DNA from: Candidatus Bathyarchaeota archaeon B26-1 | Lineage (GTDB): Archaea; Thermoproteota; Bathyarchaeia; Bathyarchaeales; B26-1 | Assembly: GCA_001593925.1 (NCBI GenBank) | Contig: LUCD01000010.1 | Location: forward strand, 1 to 17,007 | Direction: 5' to 3' | DNA length: 17,007 nt | Shown here: piece by piece, positions 1 through 9,400 of the stretch | How positions within the stretch are numbered: position 1 is the stretch's first letter | Layout: each line of letters starts with the position of its first letter | Notes under the pieces: model-generated | What the model was told of the DNA's origin: nothing | What the model saw: the letters and a program-made list of their open reading frames with translations, nothing else | Database searches by the model: none | Translations under genes and position numbers: made by a program

Positions 1-2236
1 ATGAGTTGAGGCTCTGAACCATCCGCATGCGTTGCCTCAGCGAGAACCCTGTCACTTGAGGCACCTCAGGGCCATAGAAGGCTATCACCGTCAAATTGAA
101 GGCCTTACCACCTATCGTTATGGAGATTAGGTCTCCAACGTCTAAGTACTTCGAGAATTTACCGTCCAGTATGATGGTGTCGTTAGAAAGAGAGCTGACG
201 ATCTGGTCTGGACTGCTTCCTCCGAACCACTCCTTCTCATAGTACGCTGTCTTGAGCCACTCCTCGGGGTTTATCGCCACGATCTTTATGGTCTCCGGAA
301 ACGGGCTCTCCCCACTGAAACCGGTATACTCAACGGTGACGCTCTCTATCCCCGTCACGTTCTCCCTCAACCACTCGATGATCGATGTTACGTTATCGAC
401 CGACGAGGGGATTATGCTCATGTCCGCTCCTACGTAGGCTCGGATAAGCCTCTCCGTGTAGTCTCTCTGGGTGGCTATCTGACCGACGGCTGAGACACTG
501 TAACCTACGATTATGGCTAAGAGGAAGGTGACCGAAGCGACCCGCGCGGCGTTCCTCCTCACGTTCCTCTCCGAGATCACGCTTAGGTCCTTAATGAGGA
601 GCCTTGAAACCCTCCCTAAGAGTTCCTGAACCTTCACAGAACCCTCGATAAATATCTTGGCGAAGCCCCAGAAGAATAGGATTGGTCCGAGGTAGGTTAA
701 GACGTTATCCACGAAGTTGACCGTCTGGATAAGTAGGTTCGTTAGGAAGCCCCTTGCGCCTCCTATTCCGGTCGGCTGTATGAGGGAACTCACGTCGAGA
801 CCTAGTATGAGCATAACTATCTTGTAGGTTCCGAGGGCTAAGGCGAGCCAGAGCCAGATCTTCCTGTAAGTTTTTGCCTCCTCTACATAGAGATACTCCC
901 TAAGGGCGTCCACAGCTTTCATCTTCGCAGCTCTCCTAGCCGGCTTATAGACTGCTAAGATGGCGATCGCTATCGAGAAGACGGTCACGGACACGACGGT
1001 CTCCAGCTCCACGTTAGGAATCTCGGTGAACTGCCCCATCGTGAAGACGGGTGTGAAGGCGGCTCCGAGAAGGATTCCCGCGACGGCCCCGATCAACCCA
1101 ACGAAGGCCGCTTCCAAGAGAAACAACCTAAGAAGCTGCCCACTCGAGAACCCCTTGGTCGAGAGTAGACCTATCTCCCTCCGGCGTAGATTGAATGAGA
1201 CGTTGGAGACCGTGAGCCCCATATACCAAGCCACGAAGAAGACCGGTAAAGCGAGGATCACGCCTTGAAGTATCATCAAAAGGGAGAGGCTCTCGTAAGA
1301 GTTTATCACGTTCAGTATCTGGTTCTTCGTGGAGAATCCTCTTCCCGGAAGTGAGACCCCGATCAGGTTCTTGAGCTGAGCCTCTAACGCCTCGAGGTTC
1401 GCCCTAGAAGACTCGATGTCCCAAGCGTTGATTAGACTCTCCCTGTCTAGGCTTAAGATGACATCAACTGTCAAACCGTGTATGGAGGGCGAGTATGAGT
1501 ATACCTCGTCGAGGATTTTAGAGAAGGTCTTGTTCCATTCCGCGATTATGATGTTGTGGGCGAAACGGGGAATCCCGAAGGCTGCTAGGGGAGAGAAGAT
1601 GGGGATGCCATACCCTCCGAGGGCCATGAGGAAGGCTTGGTCGTTGAGGCTGACGAATCCTGCTACGGTCAAGTTCTTGGTTATAAGATGCCTCTTGAAG
1701 GGTCCCGATGCAACTTGTATGATCAAGGTTATGTTTTCTCCGATGGAGACGTTTCGAGCGATGTCCGAGTCTATTTCAATGTACACCTCGTCCTCGCCTA
1801 AAGTATGGTTTCCTTCCTCAACAACCATGCTCCTGTACATGTAGGAGTCTTCGGAGACTCCTAAGACAACGTCGTTCCTAAACCTCCTAAAAGTTATAGT
1901 GGTGTTATCGGGGAGCTTAATCTTTAAGGGTGCAAGAGCTGGGACGGAGCGTATCCTCGAGAGGACGCTTACATCCACAACCCCATCCACCGTTAATGCA
2001 AGCCTCCTCAGCTCGGCTACGTCCCCCGACGAAACCGTTTTAGACGAGCTGACAACGATGTCGGCATATATCTGGGTCAGCTGTTGGTTCAGGCTCTTCG
2101 CGCCCACCGAGTTTATACTTATGTTTATACCCGCGAAGAAGGAGGAAGCCAGTACGACGCCTAAGGACAGGGCTATAAAGAGCCTCCAAGAACGGATAAC
2201 CCTCTTAAGCGCGTAACCGGCCAACGCTAGGAACAC
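1..2236 (-). CDS. FtsX/MacB-type ABC transporter permease (3' end outside window)
   Basis: This is the membrane subunit of an ABC system of the MacB/LolC-E type, which moves lipids, lipoproteins or peptides or works on the envelope; the substrate cannot be told. The reading frame is open from position 2236 to the left edge (745 codons), so the C-terminus is missing. An N-terminal membrane segment lies at about residues 17-38, followed by a large extracytoplasmic MacB-core-like domain (about 45-310). A first FtsX block follows with helices near 316-345, 368-395 and 411-430, including the conserved turn RRREIGLLSTKGFSSGQLLR. Two more helices are near 460-480 and 512-530. A second repeat starts at about 556 (RNVRRNAARVASVTFLLAI) and enters a second extracytoplasmic domain, so a final FtsX block is expected off the window. 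The GTG start is the first start codon after an in-frame TAA and has GGTGG six bases upstream. The partner ATPase is not visible; it may lie further left. Confidence 0.88.
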   Translation of the reverse strand, partial: MFLALAGYALKRVIRSWRLFIALSLGVVLASSFFAGINISINSVGAKSLNQQLTQIYADIVVSSSKTVSSGDVAELRRLALTVDGVVDVSVLSRIRSVPALAPLKIKLPDNTTITFRRFRNDVVLGVSEDSYMYRSMVVEEGNHTLGEDEVYIEIDSDIARNVSIGENITLIIQVASGPFKRHLITKNLTVAGFVSLNDQAFLMALGGYGIPIFSPLAAFGIPRFAHNIIIAEWNKTFSKILDEVYSYSPSIHGLTVDVILSLDRESLINAWDIESSRANLEALEAQLKNLIGVSLPGRGFSTKNQILNVINSYESLSLLMILQGVILALPVFFVAWYMGLTVSNVSFNLRRREIGLLSTKGFSSGQLLRLFLLEAAFVGLIGAVAGILLGAAFTPVFTMGQFTEIPNVELETVVSVTVFSIAIAILAVYKPARRAAKMKAVDALREYLYVEEAKTYRKIWLWLALALGTYKIVMLILGLDVSSLIQPTGIGGARGFLTNLLIQTVNFVDNVLTYLGPILFFWGFAKIFIEGSVKVQELLGRVSRLLIKDLSVISERNVRRNAARVASVTFLLAIIVGYSVSAVGQIATQRDYTERLIRAYVGADMSIIPSSVDNVTSIIEWLRENVTGIESVTVEYTGFSGESPFPETIKIVAINPEEWLKTAYYEKEWFGGSSPDQIVSSLSNDTIILDGKFSKYLDVGDLISITIGGKAFNLTVIAFYGPEVPQVTGFSLRQRMRMVQSLNS

Positions 2237-2242
2237 TGTGTG

Positions 2243-2247
2243 CCACC
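2243..2247 (-). promoter_or_regulatory. Ribosome binding site GGTGG of the permease
   Basis: GGTGG on the minus strand sits six bases before the GTG at 2236. GGTG can pair with CACC in the archaeal 16S 3' end (AUCACCUCC). It supports the GTG over the downstream TTG as start. Confidence 0.55.
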
Positions 2248-2300
2248 GATCTTACCCTTAAGTAACCCTCCTCGACAAGTAGATACCCAAAGGATGGTGA

Positions 2301-2312
2301 ATAAAAAAGGAT
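2301..2312 (-). promoter_or_regulatory. Possible TATA element for the permease gene
   Basis: On the minus strand a T-rich CCTTTTTTAT lies about 65 bases before the GTG start, which would leave a leader of roughly 40 bases containing the GGTGG ribosome binding site. The match to the archaeal TATA consensus is loose, so this is tentative. Confidence 0.3.
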
Positions 2313-2365
2313 TCGCACCCCTAATATGCACCAGTGGTGAAGCCATCCCAAAAACGACGGGAAAG

Positions 2366-2378
2366 AGTTAAGTATTTA
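2366..2378 (+). promoter_or_regulatory. Possible TATA box for the iolB-like gene
   Basis: AGTTAAGTATTTA lies about 45 bases before the ATG at 2420, with a purine-rich GGGAAAG just upstream as a possible BRE. The expected transcription start is near 2398-2402, leaving a leader of about 20 bases that holds AGGTG (2408-2412). Confidence 0.45.
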
Positions 2379-2419
2379 GAAGACTATCAAAGGCTTATTC
2401 TAGGTTTAGGTGTGACTTC

Positions 2420-3283
2420 ATGAAGAGAAGAGGTTACCTTTATAAGGGAGTCTCTCTAGAGAGCGGCTACACACGGATAGTCGGTCCAGAAAACTCGGAA
2501 CTGAGGCTTCTGGAGTTCGGTAGACTCATCCTCCCCGAGAAGGGAGACGAATTCCATAGAGAGACTGGGAGCAGAGAGACGGTCCTCACGATCTTTAAGG
2601 GACTCTGCACAGTCGAGGTGAAGAGCCTAACCTCCAAGGAGGCCACCTACACCAAGATCGGTGGGAGAACAGATGTCTTCTCAGGTAAGCCTTTCATGCT
2701 TTACATCCCCAGCGAGGTAAGCTACAGAATTGTGGCTGAGAGCCCGGGCCTCGACGTAGGAATCTCCACGGCTCCAAGCGAGGTTAAGTGGCCACCCGTC
2801 CTGGTTAAACCCGAGAACGTTGAGGTGAGGAACCTCGGAGCTTGGAACTGGAGGAGAACTGTTTACATATCGATAGGAGAGAATGTTAAGGCTGATATGC
2901 TTCTAGTCGGCGAGACGATAAACCCTCCAGGAAACTGGTCGAGCAGTCCACCCCACAAACACGATACGAGATCGGGAGTCGAAGTGCCGTACGAGGAGAT
3001 ATACTTCTTCAGGGTTAAGCCCAGCCAAGGCTTTGGCTTACAGAGGATATACACCCATCCAGAAGACCCTGACCCCATCAACGAAGTATACGTTGTTGAG
3101 GATGGGGACACCGTGGCGATACCGAGAGGATACCACCCGGTCGTGGCGGCTCCAGGCTACCAACTCTACTACCTTTGGATACTCGCTGGCGAAGAGAGGC
3201 GTTACGGAGCGTGGTCGGACGACCCAAAACATAAGTGGCTCGGAGACTGCGAGGCCATAATCCACGAAATCTTGAGTTCCTGA
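2420..3283 (+). CDS. iolB: 5-deoxy-glucuronate isomerase family protein (IolB-like)
   Basis: IolB isomerises 5-deoxy-D-glucuronate to 5-dehydro-2-deoxy-D-gluconate in myo-inositol breakdown; it is a cytosolic, metal-dependent bicupin. The 287-residue length fits the family (about 270). The C-terminal cupin carries the family signature: GNWSSSPPHKHD at 171-182 with metal ligands H179 and H181, the YEEIYFFR segment at 191-198 with E192 or E193 as third ligand, QGFGLQRIY at 203-211, and RGYHPV at 236-241 with H239 as fourth ligand, then AAPGYQLYYL at 243-252. The N-terminal cupin is more divergent, as is usual. The ATG has AGGTG seven bases upstream. No iolC, iolD, iolE or iolJ homologue is nearby; the only possible pathway partner is the Gfo/Idh/MocA gene 10 kb downstream. 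A related KduI-type or other uronate isomerase activity is possible, but the motif spelling favours IolB. Confidence 0.87.
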   Translation: MKRRGYLYKGVSLESGYTRIVGPENSELRLLEFGRLILPEKGDEFHRETGSRETVLTIFKGLCTVEVKSLTSKEATYTKIGGRTDVFSGKPFMLYIPSEVSYRIVAESPGLDVGISTAPSEVKWPPVLVKPENVEVRNLGAWNWRRTVYISIGENVKADMLLVGETINPPGNWSSSPPHKHDTRSGVEVPYEEIYFFRVKPSQGFGLQRIYTHPEDPDPINEVYVVEDGDTVAIPRGYHPVVAAPGYQLYYLWILAGEERRYGAWSDDPKHKWLGDCEAIIHEILSS

Positions 3284-3344
3284 AGCATACACATCATTCA
3301 GCTCATGATGAACATGCTCCCTAAAAACGAAGGCGGCAAGATTT

Positions 3345-3364
3345 CTGCAGAAGTCTGGCTGCAG
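3345..3364. repeat. Paired CTGCAG dyad
   Basis: Two CTGCAG hexamers are separated by eight bases, so the stretch can form a six-pair stem with an eight-base loop. It lies between the iolB-like gene and the protease promoter. It could be a weak 3' hairpin or a protein-binding site; nothing else supports either reading. Confidence 0.25.
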
Positions 3365-3393
3365 GTTAGGAAACCCCAAACCTAGCGTTTTTA

Positions 3394-3411
3394 ACGAAAG
3401 TCTTATATTTA
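3394..3411 (+). promoter_or_regulatory. BRE/TATA promoter of the surface protease
   Basis: ACGAAAG (BRE-like) is followed directly by TCTTATATTTA, a good archaeal TATA box. Transcription would begin near 3430-3435, leaving a leader of about 20-25 bases that contains AGGTGAT (3441-3447) and ends at the ATG at 3455. Confidence 0.65.
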
Positions 3412-3440
3412 CATTAACAGAAGTAGTATCGGAAAAAGAA

Positions 3441-3447
3441 AGGTGAT
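3441..3447 (+). promoter_or_regulatory. Ribosome binding site that sets the protease start
   Basis: AGGTGAT is complementary to AUCACCU of 16S rRNA and lies seven bases before the ATG at 3455. An in-frame GTG at 3443 is part of this site itself, so it is unlikely to be the start codon. Confidence 0.65.
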
Positions 3448-3454
3448 TACGAAA

Positions 3455-6400
3455 ATGAAAAGTTCTAAGGTCGCTTCTATGCTACTGATATTGCTATTAA
3501 TCGCCTCGGTATTCCCCGTGAGCATCGCAACCGCAACTCAGGGGTCTTCGACCAGCCTTGCTGAGGCTCAGTCTGGAGCTGAGGCCACAGACACACAATC
3601 ACAATCGTCTCCAAGCTTAACGAAGTCTACTGCCCCCCTGATTCCTTGGAACCTTATAGGGAAAATCTCAAAGAGTCTGCTTGATGATATTGCCGGCCTG
3701 CAGCCAGAAGAGAAGGTCCGCGTTTTGATAAGGACCGTTGATGGGTATCAAAGCATTCTTGCAGAGATGCTGCCTGAAGATGCTGAGGTTCACTTCGTAT
3801 ATCAGATGGTGCCATACGTCTCGGCCACGGTTAAGGCTGGAGACGTAGAGTGGATTTCGGATCTGCCCTACGTAATCTCCGTTCTCCCAGATGAGAAGGT
3901 TTACTTGGCAGTTGACTCCCTCTCCACACCAGCCAACACTACGCTCAACGATCCGTACCAAGATGCATTCTACCTGCTCAACGAGACCAATCTAGATATC
4001 AACTCGACGTCCCTCTGGGACATGGGTTACACAGGTGAAGGCGTGGTCATAGCCATTCTGGACACTGGGATAGAGGAGAGCCACCCCGACCTAGACGACA
4101 TGGACGACGACCCCTCAACCAACGACCCGAAGGTTATAGGGGAAGTCAGCTTCGTCCCGGGAGAATCGGCTGACATGCCAGACATACACTGGCATGGAAC
4201 GCACGTTGCGAGCATAGCCGCCGGGACGGGAGCTGCGAGCCAAGCCTACCCAGAAAACGCATCTGAATGCGCAAGTTGGTGGATCGTACCTCCGGGAACC
4301 GAGAGAGGAGTCGCACCTGGCGCCTACCTGCTAGACGTCAAGGTGCTGAGCGCAAGCGGCTGGGGCTATAACAGCTGGGTTCTAGCAGGGATCGAGTGGG
4401 CTGTAAACCACGGAGCCGACATAATCAGCATGAGCCTCGGAGGCCCCATGTATTCGCCGGCCCTCCGGGAAGCATGCCAAGCAGCCATTGAGAAAGGTGT
4501 AGTCGTGGTTGCAGCTGCTGGGAACAGCGGCCCCTCAAGGAGCACCGTAGGCTTCCCAGGCGGCTTTCCGGAGGTAATCTCGGTTGGAGCGTCAAGCGAG
4601 ACCAGTCCAGCTGGAACACCCGGCGTGATCGACTTCAGCAGCAGAGGACCCGCCCCGATAGGGTCCGAGTATGGGGAAGACACACACGTTCTGGCGAAGC
4701 CTGACGTTGTGGCTCCCGGCTACATGGTCATGGCCGCATTCGCTTGGTACGACACGTACCAAGACTTGCTTGAGTGGTATGGTCTTTCATTCTTTGACGC
4801 TTGGTTCTACATAGTTGCCAGTGGAACGAGTATGGCAACTCCACACGTATCAGGTGCTGCTGCGCTACTGCTGAGCGCCTTCCCAGGTGCAACGCCTGAA
4901 GCCATAAAGGCTGCCCTAACTGAGTCGGCTGTAGACCTTGGGTATCCAGCCATGGTTCAAGGCCACGGATTGATAAACGTCGGCAGAGCATATGAACTGC
5001 TGGAGAACGCTCCAAAGGGGACCTATGACCAGACAGAGTCGTACATGATGAACGTCTCCAACTACATCTGTGAGCATCCGTTACTGCCACAAGACTTCGA
5101 GTGCAACCTAACCTTAGTCGTTGACATGTACACGAGGCTGGATAGGTACAACATCTTAGGCGAGGAGCTGATGAGCCGGGGGATGCACGCGATAACGCTC
5201 AGCCAGAAGCTGGAGGAGACTTACCAAAGTTTCTACGTTGAGCTCGAAGAACCGATCGAGTCGCCACACCCATACCATAACGATATGTGGGAAGTGTACA
5301 CAGTAACCCATCCTGGAGCCGCAAGCATCAGTGTACACTTCACCATAATCGACGTTGAATATTACTGGGATTACGTCTACGTATACGACGAGGATTGGAA
5401 CCTAATAGTCAGCTACACTGGATATTGGGTGGACGTCTGGACTCCCCCAGTTCCAGGAGACACTGTCTACATAGTCTTAGAAACTGATTATACAATCACG
5501 TATTGGGGCTTCCAGATCGACGCTTACAGGTACACCTTACCAACGGGATTCTGGCTGCCATTCGTTCCACCCTTGGAGGTCTACGCTAGCGCGGCTGGCT
5601 GCAACAGCACCACCATCACGGATGTCGGCGCGAACTACATGGTCCTCAACGTCTCCATAAGCCTAGAAGGGTACGGGGACAACGCGACGATTAACGATCT
5701 CTTCTATAGTGGGCCATACAACTACACCGGGCTGATCGGGCTTCCGGTGTCCGAGGTGAACATAACCGTCTGCTCAGACAACAGCACAATTGAGGACGAC
5801 AAGGAAGCCCAAGTCCTAGTCTACGGTTACTACGTCTACCCCGTTACCAAGAACGTCCTAGAATACCAAGGAATAGACATACTTTACATACCCGACCTGC
5901 TAGACCCGGAGGCTCTAAGCGAGCTGTTACCGCCTGAGGCTGTAGCGGCGTGGGTTGAGCAGGGTGGGAACCTCCTCTTCGAGGGAGACGACGTATGGCC
6001 CCCGAAGATGAGGTACAACATCTACACATCCTACTACAACGTAACGTGGTCGCCGAACGCTGAAGGCAGAGTCTACGACACAACGGACATAAACACGACG
6101 GCCTTCCCAACCCTAACAGAGGATGTTGACACGCTCTCGGTCGGCGGAGCCGTCGCATCGTTACTGGTCGATTCTCCGGCCGTCCCGATCGTCCGGGACA
6201 ACTTCGGGAACGTGATAGTTGCAGCTGGAATCTACGGTGAGGGCAAGTTCGTAGTGATCGCCCCAGATATGATCATAAACGACTTGATGCTAGGCGGGTT
6301 AGTCCCGTTCCTAACGGGGTTAGGGGACAACCTGCAGTTCGCCCTGAACATATTCTACTGGTTCGCTGGCTCAGAGAAGGGTAAGGGTAGTGTTGAAGGC

Positions 6401-9400
6401 CAGCTCGTCCACGACTTGGCTATAAGCTGGCTGTCCTACCCAACCTTGGTGACGGAGGGAGAGCCGCTCAACTTCTCGGCTGAGATCGTTAACACCGGAC
6501 ACTACACTGAGAACTTCACGCTCTGGGTCTACGTTTACAACTGTACGTGGGATATAGTCTTCAACGGGACGAGAACCTACACGAACCTCGAGAACGGAAC
6601 GAGCATAATCGACACGTGGAGCTTCACGCCGAACCTCGTCAGGGGAGTAAACGACACGGTAGGCCTATCGATATACATGCGGATCGAGTACGAATACGAG
6701 TTCACAGAGGAATGGCCATGCAACCGCAATAATGAGATAGGGTCTAAGCCGAACGTCTACTGGATTTATCCGCCTGGAGCCTGGATGATGGAGCATGGTA
6801 TATGGGCGACTGTTAAGGCTAAGAGGGCTGGTCCAAGCCCGATACTGACCTCTGCAACGCCGGACGAGATAGACGGCACAACCGGAATGTTCGTCATAAT
6901 GTACCCGTTCGACCTCAACCTGCTGAGCATATCCTTCTATACAAGCGGAGCCTTAACCGACGCCAACGTGACGATAACCGGCAACGTAACCGAGATCGTG
7001 AGCTTCTGGAACACAACAACCGTCGAGATCATCGATAACCCGCTTATACCCGTCGGTCCGGCAACCCTCATAGGGCCGGGATCAGACGTCATGCCGGTCG
7101 AAGACATGCCGCGCGGCACTGTGATCGCGGACCTGTACATGTGGACTCCGCTCGACGTTGAGCTCGGAACATACATGGGCGAGATAATCCTGTACAATGG
7201 CTCCGACATCCTCTACGCGATTCCAATAACGCTGGAGATAAGAGAGCCTGTTGGAACCGTCTTGTACGAGGACCTCTCATGGGCTGGCATAATCTCCTCG
7301 TACATATGGCCTTGGATGGAGTACTACACGTTCTGGACGGAAGCCGCTGAGGCTGGATACGACGTAGACCTACACTTCGTCGTCTTCTGGGAAGCCTTCA
7401 CGATGTACATGGAAGCACTTGAAGACTGGCTCTCGCTCAAACCTTGGGAGAGGGAGACACCACCAAACTTCATCGAGATATACCTTGACCTCCTCGAAAG
7501 CCTAGACTACGACGCTTACATGGTTGTGGAGCCTTGGATGTACTACATGTTCGCTGGAGAGATGTTCGGTACTTCCGTTGACAACGTAACGGAGTGGTGC
7601 CAAGAGACGCTTGAAACGCTCAAGGACGGCTCAATATTTGCGGAGGACGATCCTGACTGGTACTTCTTCCCATTCATCGCCCTCTACGAAATCGTCTCCT
7701 CGGGTGGAAGCTTACTAACCCTAGCGAACACCCCTGAAGCCGGTTACGTAGCCGACTACTTCATATGGATGTGGTACTTGATAACCCTCGGTGAATGGGA
7801 CCCTGACATACAGTACTATCCGCACATGGTCTACGACCCCGTCGTCAGCAGAGCCGACGGCGAGATCGGGGTTGAAGAAGACCACTACATCTTCGAGGGT
7901 AAGGACACGATCCTATGGACGTACGAAACCTATGGATACTACCCGCACGGAGTCTACGTTGGGTTGACGGATACCGACAGGACGACGGTGATGGCTGTAG
8001 GGCTCAACGCCTACTCGGAGCCTCCATACTCACACTACGACTACACAAACTACGCAGTTATCCATGAAGCAGACTGCTCAGAGGGAGCATACGTATCCGG
8101 CAGTGAACTCGTAGCCTTAGCAGGCTACGACCTCTTCTCAAACGAGATTCTAGAGTACGGAGACCTCTACCTGTGGTACAGCTATCCGTTCCTAAGTTGG
8201 GAAGACCGGTGTCTAGCCAGCACTTGGGAGGCAGGAAACCTAGGGGACAACGTTAGACTCCTAGAGCAGATGCTTGAACTGCTCTGCAACAGGCCTCCGG
8301 AAAAGGAGGTGGCGTTCGACAAGGACGAGTACACAGCTGGAGAAGAGATCACTGTAACCCTAAATGTTACTGAGGACCTCTTCTCGGCTGAAGAGGTGTA
8401 CGTTGAAGCAAGCCTCTACCTGATGTACTTCAACAAGACGCTCTTTGAGCTCTACCCGACGAAGCCGTGGATGTGGTACGAGTGGGACGTCGTCGACTCA
8501 GTTAACGGGACATACGCCGAGATGGGCACCTTCACCCTAACCATACCCAAGTCGGCGTTAAACCAGACTGGAACCGTAACCCTGCGGATATACGACGGTT
8601 ACGGAGACGAGGTCTGCCAGGCCCACGAGGTGGAGATCATTAACAGGCCTCCGGTTGTAACCTCGGTCACGCCGAGCGAGTTCCTAGTCACCCCTGGAGA
8701 TGAGGTCTCGCTCCAGATCGAGGTGACTGACGACAGCAGTAGCCCAGAGGATATAGAGGTCTTCGTCTGGATCAAGTACGTGGACTACGTAGACGTTGAA
8801 CACGAGAAGATCAAATGCCCGATCTTAGTGAAGACTTCAAGCCTCAAACAGATGGCAACTTACGAGGACGGAGTCTTCACGGTGACCTTCGACACCTATC
8901 CGGGTCCAGACAGCTACTGGAAGTGGCCGGCTGGACGGTACATAGCGGTAGTCATCGCCATGGACGAGGCTGGACCGATCTCACCACACGAAATCTACGG
9001 GGAGTACTACTGGGAAGGTTATGAGCTGCAGTACTTCATCCACTATGGCATCTACCCATCCATGATCGAGGAAGCCATAAGGCTCTACATGCAGGAGAAC
9101 TGGTACGTCGACTGGGAGAAACTCCAAAACTTCATAGACAACTTCGGAACCATAGACTACCTGCCCGTGATAACGAGCCGGCTCTGGAGGACATGGGCCA
9201 CCTCAATAATCGAGAGCACAACGTTCATCGTGAACTACGAGCCGACAATCATAGGAGGCGAGATAAAAGGCCTATACGACGATAACGAGGCAACGAGAAA
9301 CAGCACCCTCGTGTTCGTCGTATACGCCATAGACGACGGCGAAGGCTTGGACAAGACCGCAACCTTTAAGGTCTACCTCCCAGACGGGACGACCGAGACC

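Noticed and set aside
3443..3457. GTG at 3443 as protease start
   Set aside because: It overlaps the ribosome binding site AGGTGAT, which is well placed for the ATG at 3455.
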